Of a stretch of DNA of 22,435 nucleotides, positions 16,359 to 22,435 are shown piece by piece. The notes beneath the pieces are model-generated. The model ran no database searches, had not been told where the DNA came from, and saw nothing but the letters and a program-made list of their open reading frames with translations. The first letter of the stretch is position 1. Each line of letters starts with the position of its first letter. Made by a program: the position numbers and the translations under genes. Source of the DNA: Gallibacterium melopsittaci (GTDB taxonomy: Bacteria; Pseudomonadota; Gammaproteobacteria; Enterobacterales; Pasteurellaceae); contig NZ_JBHLWA010000048.1 of assembly GCF_042433085.1 (NCBI RefSeq), forward strand, positions 1-22,435, read 5' to 3'.

Positions 16359-17270
16359 TTAATCTTGAGTTGGGGTAACAAGTAACGGTTTAATATTTTT
16401 TTCTACTAATTGAGCAACACGTTGATAGCGTGCTCGAAGTGGTGAACCAGGACGATAGATTAAACCAACGGAACGATAAGGGCGAGGATTAATACATGGA
16501 ATGTATTTTACACCTTCTCTTGAACGTTCATTTAATACAGCAAGTTCTGGCATAAATGTAATTCCTGCATTCGCTGCAACCATATTACGTAATGTTTCTA
16601 AACTGGTTGCTTGATAATGTGTATTTTCTTTAGCTCCAGCAACAAAACAATAACCTAATGCTTGATCTCGGAAACAATGTCCATCATCGAGCATAAGTAA
16701 CTCATAATCTTTTAAACGTTCGAGAGGAATTTCTTGTTCTTTGGCTAAAGGATGCTTATCAGATACTGCAATTAGCATAGCTTCATCATAAATAGGAATT
16801 TCCATAAATGCAGAAGTTTCTTTTACTAAAGCAACAATTGCACAATCTAGTTGCCCTTTTTCTAATTGTTCTAGTAATTGATGAGTTTGTGCTTCATAGA
16901 GATAAACCTCTAACTCAGGGAAGGCTTCTCGTAACATTGGAATAATATAAGGTAATAAATAAGGTCCAATTGTTGGAATCATGCCAATATGTAATGGGCC
17001 TGTCATATCTTTCCCTTGATTACTTGCCATTTCACGAAGTAATTGTACTTCTTTTAGAACATTACGAGCTTGATCAACTAATAATAAACCTGACTGAGTA
17101 AACAATACTTTACGGCTAGTACGTTCTAATAAAATAATACCTAATTCATCTTCAAGTTTACGAATTTGTCCACTAAGCGTTGGTTGGCTGACATGACAAG
17201 CATCGGCGGCTTTACGAAAATGTTTATGATCAGAAAGCGCTACCAAATATTCTAGATCCCTAAGATTCAT
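16359..17270 (-). CDS. oxyR: Hydrogen peroxide-inducible transcription activator OxyR
   Basis: OxyR is a LysR-type regulator that senses H2O2 through a disulfide and activates peroxide-defence genes. The 303-residue protein has the N-terminal winged HTH (about 1-60; FRKAADACHVSQPTLSGQIR) and the redox pair C199 and C208 in GHCFRDQALGYC, at the same numbers as in E. coli OxyR (305 residues). The ATG is preceded by a very strong SD (AAGGAGGGG). A perfect 9-bp inverted repeat lies 26-46 bp upstream and may be an autoregulatory site. It is read as part of a leftward run after fRMsr and the DUF2251-like gene and before fabR. Confidence 0.97.
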   Translation of the reverse strand: MNLRDLEYLVALSDHKHFRKAADACHVSQPTLSGQIRKLEDELGIILLERTSRKVLFTQSGLLLVDQARNVLKEVQLLREMASNQGKDMTGPLHIGMIPTIGPYLLPYIIPMLREAFPELEVYLYEAQTHQLLEQLEKGQLDCAIVALVKETSAFMEIPIYDEAMLIAVSDKHPLAKEQEIPLERLKDYELLMLDDGHCFRDQALGYCFVAGAKENTHYQATSLETLRNMVAANAGITFMPELAVLNERSREGVKYIPCINPRPYRSVGLIYRPGSPLRARYQRVAQLVEKNIKPLLVTPTQD

Positions 17271-17295
17271 GACCCCTCCTTTATAGGTTATGACG

Positions 17296-17316
17296 ATTAA
17301 AAATTGTATTTTTAAT
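17296..17316 (-). promoter_or_regulatory. Inverted repeat in the oxyR promoter, possible OxyR autoregulatory site
   Basis: ATTAAAAAT (17296-17304) and ATTTTTAAT (17308-17316) form a perfect 9-bp inverted repeat with a 3-nt centre. Reading leftward it overlaps a TACAAT -10 candidate with a weak TTATAG -35 at 17 bp. Autorepression by OxyR is known in E. coli, and LysR-type sites are interrupted A/T-rich dyads, but the canonical ATAG spacing of OxyR sites is not seen. Confidence 0.4.
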
Positions 17317-17336
17317 TGGAGGAAACTATAACATAT

Positions 17337-17765
17337 TTATTGTCGAGTACAATTATTTTCTTCTGATGATAACCATTGTTTTACTAACTCATCTGTAATG
17401 AGCTTGTGCGACCATAAACTGGTAATAGCTGGTTGTGGAAATTGGTTATTATTATAAGCAATTAACTTTTTGAAATCGAAAACAGCGTGAGGATAATCAT
17501 TAATTAATAGTAATGCGAGATAGCCATCTTCAGACCAGCAAATTTGTAATTTACGGGCAATTTCTTTCTGTTCAACAGAAGTGACATTATAAATGTGCAA
17601 ACTATCAACAATAGCTTCAGTTTGTTGAGTATCAATTGCATAGAAATAACCAGTATCGCCATCATCTTCAAAGACAACTGCAAGATGTTCGTGTTGGTTA
17701 GAATGCGTGCCAATTTGTTTTGGTTGACTAATAAAAAGTTCGTCTTCAAGCGTGAGATGAAACAT
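17337..17765 (-). CDS. Hypothetical protein, DUF2251-like
   Basis: This is a 142-residue soluble protein with no signal peptide, membrane segment or metal motif. The stretch VVFEDDGDTGYFYAID (about 30-45) followed by LHIYNV and a DGYLALLLIN / PHAVFDF segment recalls the DUF2251 family, which has no known function. The assignment rests on memory of the motif, not on a search. The second half predicts mixed strands and helices, with a polar C-terminus (SEENNCTRQ). AAGGA precedes the ATG. It starts 8 bp after the fRMsr stop and lies 66 bp ahead of oxyR, so it is very likely co-transcribed with fRMsr and possibly with oxyR. Confidence 0.7.
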   Translation of the reverse strand: MFHLTLEDELFISQPKQIGTHSNQHEHLAVVFEDDGDTGYFYAIDTQQTEAIVDSLHIYNVTSVEQKEIARKLQICWSEDGYLALLLINDYPHAVFDFKKLIAYNNNQFPQPAITSLWSHKLITDELVKQWLSSEENNCTRQ

Positions 17766-17773
17766 AATGATCC

Positions 17774-18253
17774 TTATAAAGAAATAGTGGATAAATGTTG
17801 TTCAAGTTTGTTGATACATTGTTCTAGAATGTCTTGATCTTGTTGCGTAAAACGAGCGAATTTAGGGCTATCGATATCCAATACGCCAAGAATTTTTTGT
17901 TGGTGATAGATCGGTAAGACGATCTCAGAATTACTAGCACTATCACAAGCAATATGACCATCAAATTGATGTACATTGTCAATACGAAGTACTTTTTGTT
18001 GGGCTATCGCTTGACCACAAACACCCTTACCAACAGGAATTCGAGTACAGGCAACTTTACCTTGGAACGGACCTAACGTGAGGATATCGTCTGAATTGAG
18101 TAGATAGAAACCGACCCAATTAATGTCTGGTAGAAATTGATTCAGTAAAGCAGAAGTATTGGCTAAGACACTAATGAGGTTATCATCATCAGTAATAAGT
18201 GCTTGTAATGTGTCTGGTAGATTATTTAATTCATCTTCTGAAAAAGAAAACAT
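17774..18253 (-). CDS. msrC: Free methionine-(R)-sulfoxide reductase (GAF-domain fRMsr)
   Basis: fRMsr reduces free methionine-R-sulfoxide to methionine in the cytoplasm, using a GAF fold. The 159-residue protein shows WVGFYLL (46-52) and GPFQGKVACTRIPVGKGVCGQA (61-82), then HIACDSASNSEIVLPI (100-115). The three redox cysteines C69, C79 and C103 have the spacing (10 and 24 residues) of C84, C94 and C118 in the E. coli enzyme (YebR). SD AGGAG stands 6 bases before the ATG. It lies just after the metNIQ operon on the same strand, with a hairpin between, and leads a run of DUF2251-like gene, oxyR and fabR. Methionine import and methionine-sulfoxide repair are thus neighbours. Confidence 0.93.
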   Translation of the reverse strand: MFSFSEDELNNLPDTLQALITDDDNLISVLANTSALLNQFLPDINWVGFYLLNSDDILTLGPFQGKVACTRIPVGKGVCGQAIAQQKVLRIDNVHQFDGHIACDSASNSEIVLPIYHQQKILGVLDIDSPKFARFTQQDQDILEQCINKLEQHLSTISL

Positions 18254-18273
18254 TGATACTCCTAAACAACTAA

Positions 18274-18300
18274 AAGCCGAAAGGAATTTCCTTTCGGCTT
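18274..18300 (-). terminator. Terminator of metNIQ
   Basis: A 13-bp stem (18274-18286 with 18288-18300) has a one-base centre, so the real loop is a few bases wider. Its core is GCCGAAAGG / CCTTTCGGC. Reading leftward it is followed by only four T's, then AGTTGTTT, so read-through into msrC is plausible. Confidence 0.75.
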
Positions 18301-18303
18301 ATG

Positions 18304-18332
18304 ATTAAATGATATAACGGATAAATTACCAA
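18304..18332 (-). promoter_or_regulatory. Candidate msrC promoter overlapping the end of metQ
   Basis: Reading leftward, TTGGTA (18332-18327) and TTTAAT (18309-18304) are spaced by 17 bp. The -35 overlaps the metQ stop codon region. A start 6-9 nt downstream would fall in the first arm of the metQ terminator hairpin. Confidence 0.35.
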
Positions 18333-19126
18333 CCTTTTACAACAGAATCTTTAAATTCTTCCATTGCTTTTTTATATACTTCTTCAGTGTTATAGGCTTT
18401 TACGAAGTTTTGTACATCAGGATCTGCTTTATTATCTTCACGAGCAACGATGATATTAACATACGGAGATTCTTTATCTTCTACGAAAACAGCATCTTTA
18501 CTTGGGTATAATCCAGCTTGACCTGCAAATGTATTATTAATAATAGCTAGATCAACTTGACCTAAAGTACGAGGAATCAAGTTTGCATCAAGTGTTTTGA
18601 TATTTAATTTTTTTGGATTTTCCACAATATCTAATGTGGTTGGTGTTAAGCCTGTGCCAGCTTTTAATTTAATTAAACCTTGAGCTTGTAATAAAAGTAA
18701 TGCACGTCCGCCATTAGTTGGGTCATTAGGAATAGCAACAGTAGCACCATCTTTTAGTTCACTAACTTTTTTAATTGTTTTTGAATAAGCGGCAATTGGA
18801 TAAACGAAAGTATTTCCAACGATAACAAGATCAGTCCAGCCACGATCTTTCATTTGTGAATCTAAATATGGTTTATGTTGGAATGCATTTGCATCAATCA
18901 GTTTATTTTCTAATGCAGCGTTAGGGGTTACATAATCAGTAAATGGTACTAATTCAACTTCCAAACCATATTTATCTTTAGCAATTTTTTTTGCTGTTTC
19001 TGCAACAGTCATTTCAGGACCAGTTTGGATACCAACTTTAATTTTGCCATCTTTTGCAAAAGCTGAAGAGGAAAAAGCAATAGCAGCAGATAATGCACTA
19101 ATAGTTAAGATGTTTTTGATTTGCAT
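18326..19126 (-). CDS. metQ: Methionine-binding protein MetQ, soluble (non-lipoprotein) form
   Basis: MetQ captures methionine for the MetNI importer in the periplasm. From the chosen start it is 266 residues. An upstream in-frame ATG at 19180 would add 18 residues, but it lies within metI and would spoil the signal peptide, while GGAG lies at the right distance before 19126. The family pattern is clear: FTDYVTPNAALE, IDANAFQHKPYLD, GNTFVYPIAAYSK, NDPTNGGRALLLL, DKESPYVNIIVAREDN and a VKGW end. Unlike the lipid-anchored MetQ/HlpA proteins of E. coli and Haemophilus, the signal peptide ends in SSSAFA-KDG, a signal peptidase I site, and the whole protein has no cysteine. It follows metI by 16 bp and ends the operon. 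Confidence 0.94.
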   Translation of the reverse strand: MQIKNILTISALSAAIAFSSSAFAKDGKIKVGIQTGPEMTVAETAKKIAKDKYGLEVELVPFTDYVTPNAALENKLIDANAFQHKPYLDSQMKDRGWTDLVIVGNTFVYPIAAYSKTIKKVSELKDGATVAIPNDPTNGGRALLLLQAQGLIKLKAGTGLTPTTLDIVENPKKLNIKTLDANLIPRTLGQVDLAIINNTFAGQAGLYPSKDAVFVEDKESPYVNIIVAREDNKADPDVQNFVKAYNTEEVYKKAMEEFKDSVVKGW

Positions 19127-19142
19127 ATAAAATCTCCTTGGA

Positions 19143-19808
19143 TTATTTATGATTAAAATAGCGGACAAGTTGATCGCCAATAGTTTGGATAACTTGTACC
19201 ATAATAACGAGAATCACGATGGTAGCGATCAAAATTTCAGGCACATAAGTTTGGTAACCGTATTGAATACCAACATAACCTAAACCGCCACCACCAACAG
19301 TACCTGCCATTGCTGAGTAGTTTACTAAGGCAACTAATGTGATCGTAATTGCATTAATGATACTTGGTAAGGCTTCAGGTAATAAAAATTTAGTAATAAT
19401 TTGGAAGTTGCTTGCTCCCATTGCTCTTGCAGCTTCTGTTAAGCCAGATGGAATTTCCATTAATGCCCCTTCTACTAAGCGAGCGACAAAAGGAATGGCC
19501 GAAATAGTCAAAGGTACAATCGCAGCAGTAGTTCCAATAAATGTGCCAAGAATAAGCATCGTAAATGGAATAATCGCAACTAGTAAAATGACAAAAGGTA
19601 CAGAACGACCAATATTAACAATGGCACTAAGAATTGTATTTAAACTTCTATTTTCTTTAATTTGCCCTTTTTTAGTAATAAACAGCACCACGCCCAAAGG
19701 AATGCCAAATAAAGCAGCGAAAAAACCAGAAGCAAACACCATATAAAGTGTTTCTAGTGTCGCATTGCCAATTAAAGTCCAAACTTGAGGAGTTAACACA
19801 TCAAACAT
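19143..19808 (-). CDS. metI: D/L-methionine ABC transporter permease MetI
   Basis: MetI is the inner-membrane permease of the MetNIQ methionine importer. The likely start at 19808 gives 221 residues (E. coli 217), beginning MFDVLTPQVWTLIGNATLETLYM. An upstream in-frame ATG at 19832 lies within metN and is less likely. Five hydrophobic segments are visible, with the permease EAA loop (EAARAMGASNFQIITKFLLPEALP) that docks on MetN. The start overlaps the metN stop by eight bases (ATGTTTGA), so translation is probably coupled. GAGG lies upstream within metN. Confidence 0.96.
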   Translation of the reverse strand: MFDVLTPQVWTLIGNATLETLYMVFASGFFAALFGIPLGVVLFITKKGQIKENRSLNTILSAIVNIGRSVPFVILLVAIIPFTMLILGTFIGTTAAIVPLTISAIPFVARLVEGALMEIPSGLTEAARAMGASNFQIITKFLLPEALPSIINAITITLVALVNYSAMAGTVGGGGLGYVGIQYGYQTYVPEILIATIVILVIMVQVIQTIGDQLVRYFNHK

Positions 19809-20835
19809 AACCGAGTACCTCAACACGCACATTGTGTTCCATTAAATAAATTTTTGCTTGAGTAATAGCATCTTCATCACCTTCCACTTCAGCGATAACA
19901 AAACCAAATTTTACGCCCCCAGCATAATCAATCTGTGAGGTTAAAATGCTTAAATCAATACCAAATTTTTTCGAAGCAAGTGAAAGTAATGGGGCATCAA
20001 CAGAACGTCCAGTAAATTCAAATTTAATTAATGGATAGGATTCAGCATTACGTGGTGATTCACTGAGCTGAGCCATATATTCATCAGGCAAGTTAATGTG
20101 GAATGTTGAACGAATAAAATCTTGTGCTAATTGTGTTTTTGGATTAGAGAAGATTTCACTGACAGAACCTTGCTCAACTAAACAGCCTTTATCAATGATA
20201 GCAACATGATCACAAATTTGTTTTACCACATCCATTTCATGAGTAATTAAGAGAATAGTAATACCTAGATTACGATTAATTTCTTTCAATAATTTGAGAA
20301 TAGATTGGGTAGTTGCTGGATCTAAGGCACTTGTTGCTTCATCACATAATAATACTTTTGGATCACTCGCTAATGCACGAGCTATGGCAACACGTTGCTT
20401 TTGTCCACCAGATAGATTGCTTGGATAAGCATCTTTTTTATCTGCTAAGCCAATCATTTCTAGCAATGTATTCACTTTTTCTTTGATTTTCTCTTTTGGC
20501 GTACCATTTAATTCTAAAGGTAATGCGATATTACCAAAAACAGTACGGCAACTTAGTAAATTGAAATGTTGGAAAATCATACCAATTTGGCGGCGAGCTT
20601 GTACAAGTTCAGCTTGAGAAAGCTGCATTAGATTTTTGCCATCAACAATGACATTACCACTCGTTGGACGTTCTAAAAGATTAACACAGCGAATGAGTGT
20701 ACTTTTCCCTGCTCCAGAAGCACCAATAACCCCAACAATTTTACCTTTAGGTATATGTAAAGAAACGTTATCCAGTGCAGTGAGCTGTCGTCCATTCACT
20801 TGGAAAGTTTTATAGATATTTTCTAATTTGATCAT
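19801..20835 (-). CDS. metN: Methionine import ATP-binding protein MetN
   Basis: MetN is the ATPase of the MetNIQ importer. The protein is 344 residues (E. coli 343). The nucleotide-binding domain has Walker A GASGAGKST (38-46), the Q-loop, the signature LSGGQKQRVAIARAL (about 140-154), Walker B VLLCDEATSALDP and the switch His in LLITHEMD. The C-terminal NIL (ACT-like) domain (about 265-344; YPLIKFEFTG ... GGVKFGFVIAEVEGDED) binds methionine and shuts the transporter when the cell is replete. It is the first gene of the leftward metNIQ operon, under a MetJ-box promoter. Confidence 0.98.
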   Translation of the reverse strand: MIKLENIYKTFQVNGRQLTALDNVSLHIPKGKIVGVIGASGAGKSTLIRCVNLLERPTSGNVIVDGKNLMQLSQAELVQARRQIGMIFQHFNLLSCRTVFGNIALPLELNGTPKEKIKEKVNTLLEMIGLADKKDAYPSNLSGGQKQRVAIARALASDPKVLLCDEATSALDPATTQSILKLLKEINRNLGITILLITHEMDVVKQICDHVAIIDKGCLVEQGSVSEIFSNPKTQLAQDFIRSTFHINLPDEYMAQLSESPRNAESYPLIKFEFTGRSVDAPLLSLASKKFGIDLSILTSQIDYAGGVKFGFVIAEVEGDEDAITQAKIYLMEHNVRVEVLGYV

Positions 20836-20873
20836 TTTGACTTAATTAAGTGGATAAAAGAAAATTATCGAGT

Positions 20874-20901
20874 ATTTTAGACGTCTAGATAGCTATGTCA
20901 A
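20874..20901 (-). promoter_or_regulatory. metNIQ promoter with MetJ operator
   Basis: Reading leftward, a perfect TTGACA (20901-20896) and TAAAAT (20879-20874) are spaced by 16 bp. The spacer contains a perfect MetJ box, AGACGTCT (20879-20886), joined by a 5-of-8 copy AGATAGCT (20887-20894). MetJ with S-adenosylmethionine binds tandem 8-bp boxes; bound here it would cover the promoter and repress metNIQ when methionine is plentiful. Confidence 0.85.
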
Positions 20902-20975
20902 TATGTTTTTATAAAGTTTAGTTATTAGCATTTAAAATATAGTTTATGCTAAGTCATTGATTGATAGATAAGAGA

Positions 20976-20983
20976 AGACGTTT
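20976..20983. promoter_or_regulatory. Second MetJ-like box on the gmhB side
   Basis: AGACGTTT differs from the MetJ consensus by one base and starts 97 bp from the operator in the metN promoter. The neighbouring 8-mers do not match, and MetJ normally needs at least two adjoining boxes, so binding here would be weak or need looping. Confidence 0.3.
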
Positions 20984-21042
20984 ACTTATATTAGAGATGA
21001 AATCATAATTTTATAAAAATAGACAGTAGGGTAGAGGTAGAA

Positions 21043-21612
21043 ATGAAAAAAGCTGTTTTTTTAGATCGTGATGGGACACTAAATATTGATTATGGTTACG
21101 TTCATACCATTGATCAATTTCAATTTATTGATGGAAGCATTGAAGCGCTAAAAGAATTACAAGAAATGGGTTATTCATTGGTATTAGTGACGAATCAATC
21201 AGGAATTGCAAGGGGGTATTTTACAGAAGAACAATTTAACCAATTAACGGAATGGATGGATTGGTCGTTAGAAGATCGAGGCGTACATTTAGACGGTATT
21301 TACTATTGCCCACATCATCCAGATGGTCAGGGAGAATATAAACAAGAATGTGATTGTCGAAAACCAAAAGGAGGAATGCTACTTGATGCAATCAACGATT
21401 TAAACATCGATGCAAGACAATCTATTATGATTGGTGACAAATTAGATGATGTGTTAGCGGGTAGAGCGGCAGATATTGGTTGTACTGTTTTAGTTAGAAC
21501 AGGAAAACCGATTTCAATAGAGGTAGAAAGAGAGGCTAATTATGTTATTGATTCTATTGCAGATCTTCCAGAGTTAGTGCGTCAAATTCATTTTTCAAAG
21601 TTTAAAAAATAA
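21043..21612 (+). CDS. gmhB: D-glycero-beta-D-manno-heptose 1,7-bisphosphate 7-phosphatase
   Basis: GmhB removes the 7-phosphate from heptose 1,7-bisphosphate on the way to ADP-heptose for LPS, upstream of the HldD step encoded at 3942-4865. It is a HAD-superfamily phosphatase of 189 residues (E. coli 191). It shows DRDGTLN (8-14, nucleophile D8 and acid D10), TNQSGIARG (50-58), GDKLDDVLAG (131-140) and the zinc site C89, H91, C103 and C105 characteristic of GmhB. SD GAGG stands 6-9 nt before the ATG. It is divergent from metN and followed by the rRNA operon, as at rrnH in E. coli. No terminator is visible between gmhB and the rrn promoter. Confidence 0.97.
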   Translation: MKKAVFLDRDGTLNIDYGYVHTIDQFQFIDGSIEALKELQEMGYSLVLVTNQSGIARGYFTEEQFNQLTEWMDWSLEDRGVHLDGIYYCPHHPDGQGEYKQECDCRKPKGGMLLDAINDLNIDARQSIMIGDKLDDVLAGRAADIGCTVLVRTGKPISIEVEREANYVIDSIADLPELVRQIHFSKFKK

Positions 21613-21620
21613 ACGGTTGA

Positions 21621-21669
21621 ATTTTTTTTATAAAAAACTACTTGCAAGGTGTATTTAAATCACTATAAT
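21621..21669 (+). promoter_or_regulatory. rRNA operon promoter
   Basis: TTGCAA (21642-21647) and TATAAT (21664-21669) are spaced by 16 bp, the spacing usual for rrn promoters. The A/T-rich tracts at 21621-21639 sit where an UP element contacts RNA polymerase. The discriminator GCACCTCC after the -10 is G+C-rich, as in E. coli rrn promoters under stringent control. Only one promoter is evident, not a P1/P2 tandem. Confidence 0.8.
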
Positions 21670-21680
21670 GCACCTCCGCA

Positions 21681-21764
21681 ACGACGCTGAAGTGTGAAGT
21701 TAAAAAAAAGAAAGCGTCGTTTTTTGTTCTTTAAAAAACCAATAACAGACAATCTGTGTGGGCA
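21681..21764 (+). promoter_or_regulatory. rrn leader: hairpin, boxA and boxC (antitermination signals)
   Basis: A stem ACGACGCT (21681-21688) with AGCGTCGT (21713-21720) is in the boxB position. It is followed by boxA, TGTTCTTTAAAAA (21725-21737; E. coli TGCTCTTTAACA), and boxC, CTGTGTGGGCA (21754-21764). BoxA recruits NusB/S10 so that polymerase reads through the rRNA genes. Five T's lie between the stem and boxA, followed by the first T of boxA. The remaining leader (21765-21884) holds no gene. Confidence 0.75.
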
Positions 21765-21884
21765 TTCGGTAGGGAATTTTTTTTAGACTGTGAAGAAAGA
21801 AGTTTTAAAAAGAATACCTTGAATGCTGAAAACTCAGAAATTCATTAAGATTGAAGAGACGAAGTCAGTATTTGAGACGAGATT

Positions 21885-22435
<551 letters not shown>

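Noticed and set aside
17504..17837. Open frames antisense to or out of frame with the DUF2251-like gene and fRMsr
   Set aside because: They are low-complexity translations of real genes in wrong frames and lack their own SD.
19127..19180. Longer metQ with 18 extra N-terminal residues
   Set aside because: It would begin inside metI and put a polar stretch ahead of the signal peptide; the internal ATG at 19126 has a good SD.

Overview
This is an A+T-rich gammaproteobacterial chromosome segment, almost certainly from the family Pasteurellaceae. The partial 16S rRNA at the right end has the Pasteurellaceae-like stretch around 'cttatggagggggataac' and 'ttctttcggtgatgaggaagg', and the proteins read as close relatives of Haemophilus/Pasteurella housekeeping genes. 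The genus cannot be fixed by eye. I saw no exact copy of either common Pasteurellaceae DNA-uptake 9-mer (AAGTGCGGT or ACAAGCGGT), on either strand.

Layout, left to right. (1) 1-903: a leftward TbpB-barrel surface lipoprotein with a long hairpin terminator, the only clearly accessory-looking gene. (2) 1193-3799: acnB, behind a promoter that overlaps an ArcA-like box. (3) 3942-5914: hldD-waaF, LPS inner-core heptose synthesis and transfer. (4) 6038-8350: a membrane-anchored metallophosphoesterase and an HI0933/YhiN-type flavoprotein. This pair runs convergently into yejM, the stop codons overlapping in TTAA. (5) 8347-11512: yejL-yejM leftward and yejK rightward, the enterobacterial arrangement. 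(6) 11579-15606: bamE, then rpmE (leftward), priA and ftsN. The rpmE/priA/ftsN order matches E. coli except that cytR is missing. (7) 15724-18253: a leftward run of fRMsr (free methionine-R-sulfoxide reductase), a DUF2251-like protein, oxyR and fabR. (8) 18326-20835: the leftward methionine importer operon metN-metI-metQ under a perfect MetJ box. (9) 21043-21612: gmhB, then an rRNA operon promoter and leader, and the first 551 bases of 16S rRNA. The order metQIN/gmhB/rrn is the same as around rrnH in E. coli.

Functional themes. Envelope biogenesis dominates: hldD, waaF and gmhB (LPS heptose), yejM (LpxC/LPS balance), bamE (outer membrane proteins), ftsN (septum) and fabR (fatty acid saturation). 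A second theme is sulfur and oxidation: methionine uptake, repair of free methionine sulfoxide, and OxyR lie next to each other.

I found no mobile element, CRISPR array, phage gene, toxin-antitoxin pair or tRNA, and nothing that amounts to a new multi-gene system. The most useful second looks are regulatory or small in scale: a MetQ with no lipobox cysteine, the fRMsr-DUF2251-oxyR-fabR run with a promoter overlapping the metQ terminator, a terminator-like hairpin in the rpmE leader, a T-tract hairpin before boxA in the rrn leader, and an 18-nt in-frame repeat in the surface lipoprotein gene.
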